Notes under the pieces: generated by a model
What the model saw: the letters and a program-made list of their open reading frames with translations, nothing else
What the model was told of the DNA's origin: nothing
Databases searched by the model: none
Program-made: the position numbers and the translations under genes
Part shown: piece after piece, positions 1-5,928 of the stretch
How the letters are laid out: the number at the start of each line of letters is the position of its first letter
Position numbering within the stretch: the first letter of the stretch is position 1
Assembly: GCA_023461115.1 (NCBI GenBank)
Contig: JAEWOA010000118.1
Coordinates: 1 to 7,658, forward strand
Reading direction: 5' to 3'
DNA from: Actinomycetes bacterium
GTDB taxonomy: Bacteria > Actinomycetota > Actinomycetes > Actinomycetales > Cellulomonadaceae
Length of the DNA: 7,658 nucleotides

Positions 1-1
1 G

Positions 2-865
2 GATCCGACCATGCCGTTCGCGCCCATCCCGCCCACGCTGGCCACCCCTGCCGCCGCGCCGCAGCCTGGGGCTGGCCCCGGCTTCCCGCCGGCCGGCCCA
101 CCGCAGCCCGCGTACGCGGAGCCCGCATTCGCACAGCCCGGGTACGCGCAGGCCGGCGGCCACAACGAGCAGCGAAGCGGCTTCGACGACGTGCTCGGAG
201 CGTCGCCCGAGCCGCCCCGCCGCCGCCGGTTCGACCCCACCGCGCTCGTGCTCGCCGTGGTCGGGATCGTCGTCGTGATCGGCGTCGTCCTTGCTTTCAA
301 GGCGCTGTTCTCGTCCCTCGACACGGGTGCGCCGGACCCTGGCGCGGGTGGCGCCACCAGCGGGAACCCGTCCGCGGAGTCCCCCTCGTCCTCCGGGGAC
401 GGGAGCGCCTCGGCGTCGCCGCAGCCACCGTCCGGGCAGCCGCCGGTGATCGCGTCCGCGGTGTCAGTCGACCCCTCGGACAGCGACGGCGAGCACGAGG
501 AGGCCGTGGGCCGGGCGTTCGACGGCGACTCGTCGACCTACTGGTACACCATGACCTACAAGCGCGCGGACTTCGCCGGCTTCAAGGACGGCGTCGGCTT
601 CGTGATGACGCTCCAGGCGCCGGCGACGGTCTCCACCGTGACACTGCACTCCAACAACAGCGGCGGCCACGTCGAGGTCCGCGCGACCGACGCCTCCGCG
701 CCCGACGGCGGCACGCTGCTGGGCGCCGGGGAGTTCGGCCCGTCGACGACGATCACGCTCGACCCGGCGACCGAGGTCACCACGCTCAGCCTGTGGATCA
801 CCGCGCTCCCGCAGGGCAGCGACGGCGGGTTCCGGCTCGAGCTCACCGAGATCGAGCTGGGCTGA
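2..865 (+). CDS. Single-pass membrane protein with extracellular discoidin-like domain (5'-partial)
   Basis: The frame is open at the left edge. The first ATG, at 11, has no visible ribosome site, so this is probably the C-terminal part of a longer protein. Counting from that ATG, residues 1-50 are rich in Pro, Ala, Gly and Tyr. An Arg cluster (RRRR, 70-73) precedes one hydrophobic helix at about 77-100. A Ser/Pro/Gly linker (105-145) leads to a beta-rich domain at 147-283 with a discoidin (F5/8 type C)-like signature, AFDGDSSTYW at 169-178. Positive residues before the helix predict a cytosolic N-terminus and an external C-terminal domain. From memory, mycobacterial MviN/MurJ (Rv3910) ends in pseudokinase, membrane helix and sugar-binding-like domain and lies upstream of trxB. 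This gene could therefore be that module, fused to MurJ or separate. The kinase part is not visible here, so the assignment is inference. Ligand unknown. Confidence 0.8.
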   Translation, partial: DPTMPFAPIPPTLATPAAAPQPGAGPGFPPAGPPQPAYAEPAFAQPGYAQAGGHNEQRSGFDDVLGASPEPPRRRRFDPTALVLAVVGIVVVIGVVLAFKALFSSLDTGAPDPGAGGATSGNPSAESPSSSGDGSASASPQPPSGQPPVIASAVSVDPSDSDGEHEEAVGRAFDGDSSTYWYTMTYKRADFAGFKDGVGFVMTLQAPATVSTVTLHSNNSGGHVEVRATDASAPDGGTLLGAGEFGPSTTITLDPATEVTTLSLWITALPQGSDGGFRLELTEIELG

Positions 866-895
866 CGCCCGACGGCCGGTCCGACGACCCGTCCT

Positions 896-921
896 GGAAC
901 AGAACCGGCCTACCATCGGTT
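896..921 (+). promoter_or_regulatory. Probable SigR/SigH-type (ECF sigma) promoter of trxBA
   Basis: GGAAC (896-900) is followed after 18 bases by GTT (919-921, within CGGTTG). This matches the known GGAAY-N17-19-GTT pattern recognised by Streptomyces SigR and mycobacterial SigH, the thiol-oxidative-stress ECF sigma factors that control trxBA. Transcription would start near 928-931, leaving about 53 bases of leader before the GTG start of trxB. Both elements and their spacing are seen directly; which sigma factor reads them is inferred. Confidence 0.72.
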
Positions 922-970
922 GAGAGCCACAGCCGCCGACGGCGGGCCGAGCCCACCAGCCCCTGAACGC

Positions 971-976
971 AAGGAA
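971..976 (+). promoter_or_regulatory. Ribosome binding site of trxB (decides the start)
   Basis: AAGGAA lies six bases before the GTG at 983. It supports that codon over the in-frame TTG at 920, which overlaps the predicted -10 element and would precede the transcript start. Confidence 0.75.
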
Positions 977-982
977 CAGCCC

Positions 983-1987
983 GTGACCACCACCCCGCAG
1001 CAGTCCGACGTGCGCGAGCTCGTGATCGTCGGATCGGGCCCCGCCGGCTACACCGCCGCGATCTACGCCGCGCGCGCAGGCCTGGCGCCGCTCGTCGTCG
1101 CCGGCTCCGTCACCGCGGGCGGCGCGCTCATGAACACCACCGAGGTGGAGAACTTCCCGGGCTGGCCGGACGGCATCCAGGGCCCCGAGCTGATGGAGAA
1201 CCTCCAGAAGCAGGCCGAGCGCTTCGGCGCCGAGGTGCTGTGGGACGACGCGGTGTCGCTGTCGCTCGACGGCCCGGTCAAGACGATCGAGGTGTCGGGG
1301 GGCGAGACTTTCCGCGCCAAGGCCGTGATCCTCGCGACCGGCTCCGCGTACCGCGAGCTCGGGCTCGACGACGAGAAGCGCCTGTCCGGCCGGGGCGTCT
1401 CGTGGTGCGCCACCTGCGACGGGTTCTTCTTCAAGGACCAGGACATCCTGGTGGTCGGCGGCGGCGACTCGGCCGTCGAGGAGGCGACGTTCCTGACGCG
1501 CTTCGGCAAGTCGGTGACGATCGTGCACCGTCGCGACCAGCTCCGGGCGTCGAAGATCATGGCCGACCGCGCGGTGGCCGACCCCAAGATCTCCTTCGCG
1601 TGGAACAGCGAGATCACCGGGATCCACGGTGACGCGAAGGTGTCGTCGGTGACGCTGCGCGACACGGAGACCGGCTCGACGCGTTCGGTCGACGCTGGCG
1701 CGGTCTTCGTCGCGATCGGCCACGTGCCGCGCACCGAGCTCGTCGTCGGACAGGTGAACCTGGACGAGGACGGCTACATCGAGGTCCTCGGGCGCACCAC
1801 GCAGACCAACCTGACCGGGGTGTTCGCGTGCGGCGACGTCGTCGACCACACCTACCGCCAGGCCATCACCGCAGCCGGCTCGGGCTGCGCCGCCGCGCTC
1901 GACGCGCAGCACTACCTCGCGTCGCTCGGCGACGCCGTCGACCCGCTCGCGCCCACCGCGGCGCCCGTGCTCGCTGGGGAGGCGTGA
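983..1987 (+). CDS. trxB: Thioredoxin-disulfide reductase (NADPH)
   Basis: This cytosolic FAD flavoenzyme moves electrons from NADPH to oxidised thioredoxin. The 334-residue length is normal for bacterial low-molecular-weight TrxB. Landmarks from the GTG start: FAD-binding GSGPAG at 17-22; redox-active CATC at 142-145, inserted in the NADPH domain as usual; NADPH-binding GGGDSAVEEA at 159-168 with HRR at 182-184 for the 2'-phosphate; and the second FAD motif ending FACGD at about 281-285. Every residue needed for activity is present. The start is set by AAGGAA six bases upstream. The gene follows an ECF-type promoter, so induction by disulfide stress is likely. Its TGA overlaps the ATG of trxA by one base, pointing to one transcript and coupled translation. 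A family assignment other than TrxB is very unlikely given the CATC placement. Confidence 0.97.
   Translation: MTTTPQQSDVRELVIVGSGPAGYTAAIYAARAGLAPLVVAGSVTAGGALMNTTEVENFPGWPDGIQGPELMENLQKQAERFGAEVLWDDAVSLSLDGPVKTIEVSGGETFRAKAVILATGSAYRELGLDDEKRLSGRGVSWCATCDGFFFKDQDILVVGGGDSAVEEATFLTRFGKSVTIVHRRDQLRASKIMADRAVADPKISFAWNSEITGIHGDAKVSSVTLRDTETGSTRSVDAGAVFVAIGHVPRTELVVGQVNLDEDGYIEVLGRTTQTNLTGVFACGDVVDHTYRQAITAAGSGCAAALDAQHYLASLGDAVDPLAPTAAPVLAGEA
1976..1982 (+). promoter_or_regulatory. Ribosome binding site of trxA, inside the trxB 3' end
   Basis: GGGGAGG lies four bases before the ATG at 1987 and only one base before the in-frame GTG at 1984. This favours the ATG, which shares its A with the trxB stop. 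Confidence 0.7.
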
Positions 1988-2310
1988 TGATCGACGTGAC
2001 GGACGAGACGTTCCAGGCCGAGGTGCTGGAGTCCGACGGGCTCGTGCTCGTGGACTTCTGGGCCGAGTGGTGCGGGCCGTGCCGCCTGGTCGCGCCCGTG
2101 CTCGCGGAGCTCGCCACGCAGTACGAGGGGCGGGTGAAGATCGTCAAGCTCGACACTGCCGCGAACCCGCTGGTCACGGCGGACTACGGCGTCGTCTCCC
2201 TGCCCACGCTGAGCTTTTACGCAGGTGGCGAGCTCGTGAAGTCGGTGTTCGGCGCCCGGCCCAAGGCAGTTGTCGCCGCGGACATCGAGGAGTTGCTCGC
2301 CGCCGCCTGA
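1987..2310 (+). CDS. trxA: Thioredoxin
   Basis: Small cytosolic protein-disulfide reductant of 107 residues, the usual thioredoxin length. The active site WCGPC is at 28-32, preceded by VDFWA at 22-26 with the buried Asp at 23 that tunes the active-site thiol. The conserved cis-proline is P73 in SLPT, followed by the usual strand and glycine turn (FYAGG, 77-81) and a C-terminal amphipathic helix. The electron donor is almost certainly the TrxB encoded immediately upstream. The one-base TGATG overlap and strong SD indicate co-translation in balanced amounts. The gene should share the stress-type promoter upstream of trxB. No separate promoter or terminator stands out around it: the only dyad after the stop (2325-2339, five pairs) is too weak to call. 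Confidence 0.97.
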   Translation: MIDVTDETFQAEVLESDGLVLVDFWAEWCGPCRLVAPVLAELATQYEGRVKIVKLDTAANPLVTADYGVVSLPTLSFYAGGELVKSVFGARPKAVVAADIEELLAAA

Positions 2311-2377
2311 CGCGCGCGTCGTTCCCAGCACCTGGCTGGTCGTCGGTTGCCCTCGTGATGCGTGCCACACTGCGGAA

Positions 2378-3694
2378 ATGACCTCCCAGCCCGTGCCCCG
2401 CGACGAGACGTCGGGCACCCCCACGTCCTCCGCAGCGGCCGGCACTCGGCTGGACCCGTGGCTCGGCGCCTACGCGGCCCGCACCCACGGGATGAAGGCC
2501 TCCGAGATCCGCGCGCTCTTCGCGGTGGCCAACCGGCCCGAGGTGGTGTCGCTCGCGGGCGGCATGCCGTTCCTCGAGGGGCTGCCGCTCGACGAGCTGT
2601 CGGCGGTCGCCGCCCGGCTCGTCGCCGAACGCGGCCTGCAAGCGCTGCAGTACGGGTCCGGGCAGGGCGACGAGACGCTCCGCGAGCAGATCCTCGACGT
2701 CATGCGGCTCGAGGGGATCGCCGCCCACCCCGACGACGTCGTCGTCACCACCGGCTCGCAGCAGGCGTTGGACCTGGTCACACGGGTGTTCGTCGATCCG
2801 GGCGATGTCGTCCTCGCCGAGGCGCCCTCCTACGTGGGGGCGCTCGGTGTGTTCCGGGCGTATCAGGCGGACGTCGTGCACGTGTCGATGGACGCCGACG
2901 GCCTCATCCCTTCGGCGCTGTCGTCGACGCTCTCGTCGCTCGCCGCCGCCGGTCGTCGGGTCAAGCTCCTCTACACGGTCCCGAACTTCCACAACCCCGC
3001 GGGCGTGTCATTGTCGGTGGCCCGGCGCGCCGAGGTGCTCGAGATCGCCCGCCGCCACGGCGTGCTGGTCCTCGAGGACAACCCCTACGGGTTGCTCGGG
3101 TTCTCGGGTGATCCCGTCCCCGCGTTGCGCTCGCTCGACGCCGAGGGCGTCGTCTACCTCGGCTCGTTCTCCAAGACCTTCGCACCCGGCTACCGCGTCG
3201 GGTGGGCTGTCGCCCCACACGCCGTGCGCGAGAAGCTCGTCCTCGCTTCCGAGTCCGCGATCCTCTGCCCGTCCAACGCGTCACAGCTCGCGATCTCGTC
3301 GTACCTGGCGACGTGCGACTGGCAGGCGCAGATCAAGGCCTACCGCGAGCAGTACCGCGAGCGGCGCGACGCGATGGTGTCCGCGCTCCACGAGTTCCTG
3401 CCGAACGCGTCGTGGAACGTCCCGGACGGCGGGTTCTACACCTGGGTGCGCCTGCCCGAGGGCCTCGACTCCAAGGAGATGCTGCCGCGCGCGGTCACCG
3501 CGCGGGTCGCCTACGTGCCCGGCACCGCGTTCTACTACGACGGCGGCGGCGCCTCCCACCTGCGGCTCTCCTACTGCTACCCCACGCCCTCGCGGATCCG
3601 TGAGGGCGTGCGGCGGCTCGCGGGCGTCGTCGCCGCGGAGTCCGAGCTCGTCTCACTGTTCGGCGTCGGCGGCCGCGCCTCCCACCAGCCATGA
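2378..3694 (+). CDS. PLP-dependent aminotransferase, class I/II, LysN/ARO8-like
   Basis: A fold-type I pyridoxal-phosphate enzyme of 438 residues, expected to move an amino group between an amino acid and a 2-oxo acid in the cytosol. Visible landmarks: phosphate-loop GSQQALDL at 126-133; Y152 probably stacking on the cofactor ring; PNFHNPAG at 202-209; LEDNPYG at 232-238, with D234 for the pyridine nitrogen and Y237; SFSK at 263-266 with Schiff-base K266; R273; and R396 in LRLSY for the substrate carboxylate. The set is complete, so the enzyme should be active. The overall style recalls 2-aminoadipate/aromatic/branched-chain aminotransferases and the MocR catalytic domain, but no DNA-binding domain is present. 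Substrate cannot be told. The ATG at 2378 has only a weak GGA before it. The longer in-frame start at 2270 would run into trxA. Its stop overlaps the next gene (ATGA), suggesting a joint role. Confidence 0.9.
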   Translation: MTSQPVPRDETSGTPTSSAAAGTRLDPWLGAYAARTHGMKASEIRALFAVANRPEVVSLAGGMPFLEGLPLDELSAVAARLVAERGLQALQYGSGQGDETLREQILDVMRLEGIAAHPDDVVVTTGSQQALDLVTRVFVDPGDVVLAEAPSYVGALGVFRAYQADVVHVSMDADGLIPSALSSTLSSLAAAGRRVKLLYTVPNFHNPAGVSLSVARRAEVLEIARRHGVLVLEDNPYGLLGFSGDPVPALRSLDAEGVVYLGSFSKTFAPGYRVGWAVAPHAVREKLVLASESAILCPSNASQLAISSYLATCDWQAQIKAYREQYRERRDAMVSALHEFLPNASWNVPDGGFYTWVRLPEGLDSKEMLPRAVTARVAYVPGTAFYYDGGGASHLRLSYCYPTPSRIREGVRRLAGVVAAESELVSLFGVGGRASHQP

Positions 3695-4665
3695 CGGAGG
3701 CGCCCGACCCCTCATCCGTGGCCGGCGCGCCGCGCGTCGCGATCCTCGCGGGTGGCCTCTCGCACGAGCGGGACGTCTCGGTCCGCTCCGGGCGTCGCGT
3801 GGCGGAGGCGCTCCGCTCCGCCGGCGTCGAGGTCACGGTCCACGACGTCGACGCGGACCTGATCCCGGCGTTGACGACGCTGCGGCCGGACGTCGTCTGG
3901 CCGCTGCTCCACGGGGCGACCGGCGAGAACGGCTCCGTGCGTGACGTCATCCAGCTGCTCGGGCTGCGTGTGCTCGGCTCCGGGCCGCGAGCGTCACGCG
4001 CCGCGTGGTCGAAGCCGTTGGCCAAGACGGTCGCGGCCCGCGGAGGCCTGGCCACACCGCCGTTCGTCACCCTGCCGCAGACGCTCTTCCGCGAGCTCGG
4101 CGCCGCCGCCCTGTTGTCGGCGGTGGTCGCGCGGCTCGGCCTCCCCCTCGTGGTCAAGCCGTCCCAAGGTGGTTCCGCGCTCGGTGTGAGCATCGTCCGA
4201 TCGGCCGCGGAGCTGCCGCAGGCGATGGTCGAGTGCTTCGCCTACTCCGACACCGCGCTCGTCGAGAAACACATCACCGGAACCGAGGTGGCGGTCTCCG
4301 TGATCGACACCGGCTCCGGGCCCGTGACTCTCCCGATCGTCGAGATCGTCGCCGACGGGCCGTACGACTACGACGCCCGGTACAACCCCGGCCGCGTCGA
4401 GTACTTCACGCCCGCGCGTCTGGCGCCGGCGGTCGCCGCCGACGCCGCCTCGCTCGCGCTCGCCGCGCACCGGGCGCTCGGGCTCGCGGCCCTCTCGCGC
4501 ACCGACCTGATCGTCGACGAGCATGGCGAGCCGTGGTTCCTCGAGGTCAACGTGGCCCCGGGGATGACCGAGACCTCGCTCCTGCCGCAAGCCGCCATCG
4601 CCGCCGGGCACAACCTCGGAGCGTTGTACCGATCGCTCGTGGTGGCTTCCCTGGAGCGTTCCTGA
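3691..4665 (+). CDS. D-alanine-D-alanine ligase family protein (divergent ATP-grasp ligase)
   Basis: A 324-residue ATP-grasp enzyme. The family joins two D-alanines with ATP to make the peptidoglycan precursor dipeptide in the cytosol. Residues matching the E. coli DdlB catalytic triad are kept: E26 (SHERDVS), S162 (GGSALGV) and Y231 (DARY). Also kept are nucleotide lysines K108 and K156, R270, metal ligands D272, E285 and N287, and PGMT at 290-293. Family-typical positions differ: MDK is WSK (106-108), GED is GEN (78-80), GSS is GSA (161-163), and the NTxPG region is NVAPG (287-291). Tyr rather than Phe at 231 favours dipeptide over depsipeptide formation. It may be a second ligase beside a housekeeping Ddl elsewhere, possibly with another substrate; that is inference, so no symbol is given. 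The start overlaps the aminotransferase stop, with no clear SD, implying translational coupling. Its end converges on parB. Confidence 0.87.
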   Translation: MTEAPDPSSVAGAPRVAILAGGLSHERDVSVRSGRRVAEALRSAGVEVTVHDVDADLIPALTTLRPDVVWPLLHGATGENGSVRDVIQLLGLRVLGSGPRASRAAWSKPLAKTVAARGGLATPPFVTLPQTLFRELGAAALLSAVVARLGLPLVVKPSQGGSALGVSIVRSAAELPQAMVECFAYSDTALVEKHITGTEVAVSVIDTGSGPVTLPIVEIVADGPYDYDARYNPGRVEYFTPARLAPAVAADAASLALAAHRALGLAALSRTDLIVDEHGEPWFLEVNVAPGMTETSLLPQAAIAAGHNLGALYRSLVVASLERS

Positions 4666-4674
4666 CGTCACGCG

Positions 4675-4704
4675 TCGTCGCAGGTCACGCCTGATTTGCG
4701 ACGA
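4675..4704 (+). terminator. Stem-loop after the ddl-like gene, probable terminator
   Basis: Ten bases after the ddl-like stop, TCGTCGCAGGTCA (4675-4687) pairs with TGATTTGCGACGA (4692-4704) around a four-base CGCC loop. This gives 13 pairs including two G-U wobbles, so it is best formed in rightward RNA. No U-tract follows; many actinobacterial terminators lack one. Position and strength support termination of the trxBA-aminotransferase-ddl direction. Confidence 0.6.
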
Positions 4705-4707
4705 AAG

Positions 4708-4764
4708 ACGCCCCCTTGCGCCACGGTCCGGCCATTCCGGCTCGGCCGCGCCGCCCGGGGGCGT
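4708..4764 (-). terminator. GC-rich stem-loop after parB, possible terminator
   Basis: ACGCCCCC (4708-4715) and GGGGGCGT (4757-4764) form an eight-pair stem enclosing 41 bases, which contain an inner CGGCC/GGCCG pairing. Read leftward, downstream of the parB stop, the stem is followed by TCTTTC, a short U-rich tail, whereas the rightward side has none. This suits leftward termination of parAB better. The large loop makes it less certain than the neighbouring stem-loop. Confidence 0.45.
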
Positions 4765-4776
4765 TCGCCGTCGACG

Positions 4777-5928
4777 TCAGCGCAGCAGCCCTGGGTCCTC
4801 CGGAGCGAGCTCGCCGAGGATGCGGTTGAGGTCCTGCACCGACGCGAACTCGACCGTGAGGCGTCCGCGCTGCTTGCCGAGGACCACCTTGACCCGCGTG
4901 TCGAATCGGTCGGACAGCCGGGAGGCCAAGTCGTCGAGCGCGGCGTTCCGGGCGCCCGCACGCGGAGCGGCCCGCCGCGGGGTGGGCGCGCCCTCCACTC
5001 CGAGCGCCACGATCTCCTCGACCGAGCGCACCGACAGGCCCTCGGCGACGATCCGCTGCGCGAGCCGTTCGATGGCCGCGCCGTCGGCGAGCCCCAGCAG
5101 CGCGCGGGCGTGGCCCGCCGAGAGCACCCCCGCGGCCACCCGACGCTGCACCAGCGGCGGCAGCTTCAGCAGGCGGAGCGTGTTCGAGATCTGCGGACGG
5201 GACCGGCTGATCCTGGTGGCCAGCTCCTCGTGCGTGCAGCCGAAGTCGTCGAGCAGCTGCTGGTAGGCCGCGGCCTCCTCGAGCGGGTTGAGCTGCGCGC
5301 GGTGCAGGTTCTCCAGCAGCGCGTCGCGCAGCAGGTCCGCGTCCTCGGTCTCCCGGATGATCGCGGGGATCGTGGTGAGCCCGGCGGCCTGCGTCGCCCG
5401 CCACCGGCGCTCGCCCATGATCAGCTCGTACCGGTCGCCGACAGCCCGGACCACGACCGGCTGAAGGACGCCGATCTCCTTGATCGAGCCGACGAGCTCG
5501 TCGAGCGCGTCCTCGTCGAACACCGTCCTGGGCTGGCGCGGGTTCGGGCTGATCTGGCCCACCGGGAGCTCGGCGAACCGTGCGCCCGGCACCGGAAGCA
5601 GGCCGTCGTCGTCGGTCGTCGTGGCCGCGACTGTGCTGGCGACGCCGGTCGAGCCGTTGATCGCGCCGTTCGTCGTGCCGTTGGTCGCGCCGTTCGTGTG
5701 CGCGCCCTCGCCCCCGCGGTTCAGCCCGTCGGTCGTGTTCTGCACCCCGGGGGTGACGGCCTGCGGCTGCGCGCCGTCGCCGTCGTCGAGCAGCGCGGTC
5801 GCGGTCTCGCTCGACTTGTCACCGAAGAAGACGTCGACTGGCCGGTCGCCGGTAGGCCGGGCGCCGTCCAGGCCGGTCGGGATGAGGGCCCCCAGCCCGC
5901 GGCCGAGTCCTCGGCGCTTCTCGCTCAT
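4777..5928 (-). CDS. parB: Chromosome-partitioning protein ParB (CTPase, parS-binding)
   Basis: ParB loads on parS near the origin as a CTP-dependent sliding clamp and works with ParA to segregate chromosomes. The 383 residues run in the standard order. The N-terminal ParA-contacting motif is RRGLGRGLGALI at 5-16. A long disordered linker fills about 20-115. The CTPase domain has NPRQPR (129-134), GERRWRA (172-178) and ENLHR (206-210). A helix-turn-helix lies at about 232-256, and a C-terminal dimerisation domain at about 328-383. The linker carries four TNG-type tetrapeptide repeats (78-93). The ATG is preceded by GGAGG (5933-5937) at four bases and overlaps the parA TGA by one base, so the two are co-translated. 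All catalytic and binding motifs are intact. It binds most plausibly to the parS site at 7074-7089. Confidence 0.97.
   Translation of the reverse strand: MSEKRRGLGRGLGALIPTGLDGARPTGDRPVDVFFGDKSSETATALLDDGDGAQPQAVTPGVQNTTDGLNRGGEGAHTNGATNGTTNGAINGSTGVASTVAATTTDDDGLLPVPGARFAELPVGQISPNPRQPRTVFDEDALDELVGSIKEIGVLQPVVVRAVGDRYELIMGERRWRATQAAGLTTIPAIIRETEDADLLRDALLENLHRAQLNPLEEAAAYQQLLDDFGCTHEELATRISRSRPQISNTLRLLKLPPLVQRRVAAGVLSAGHARALLGLADGAAIERLAQRIVAEGLSVRSVEEIVALGVEGAPTPRRAAPRAGARNAALDDLASRLSDRFDTRVKVVLGKQRGRLTVEFASVQDLNRILGELAPEDPGLLR
5650..5697 (-). repeat. Four 12-base tandem units in the ParB linker
   Basis: On the coding strand the units are ACGAACGGCGCG, ACCAACGGCACG, ACGAACGGCGCG and ATCAACGGCTCG. 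Units 1 and 3 are identical. They encode TNGA, TNGT, TNGA and INGS (ParB residues 78-93) in the disordered linker, a spot where slippage could change linker length without harm. Confidence 0.85.

Noticed and set aside
1..6. GGATCC at the left edge, suggesting a cloned BamHI fragment
   Set aside because: Further GGATCC sites occur inside the window and the right end is not a BamHI site, so the edge carries no biological meaning.
903..921. AACCG-N9-CGGTT dyad over the trxB promoter as an operator
   Set aside because: Five-base arms with a nine-base gap are common by chance in GC-rich DNA, and no known regulator site matches.
920..982. In-frame TTG at 920 as the trxB start, adding 21 residues
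   Set aside because: It overlaps the predicted -10 element and lies upstream of the expected transcript start. The added residues are Pro/Ala-rich, and the GTG at 983 has a good SD.
464..1912. Long minus-strand open frame opposite the first gene and trxB; also a plus-strand frame opposite parB (4696-6018)
   Set aside because: Both are Arg/Ala/Gly-rich antisense shadows typical of high-GC DNA, without domains, and they oppose well-supported genes.
1984..1986. GTG at 1984 as the trxA start
   Set aside because: It would be one base from the SD; the adjacent ATG at 1987 has workable spacing.
2325..2339. CCAGC/GCTGG hairpin after trxA as a terminator
   Set aside because: Only five pairs, no extension and no U-tract; transcription probably continues into the aminotransferase gene.
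4663..4670. TGACGTCA palindrome at the ddl-like stop as a regulatory site
   Set aside because: An eight-base palindrome is frequent by chance, and its position across a stop codon gives no regulatory context.
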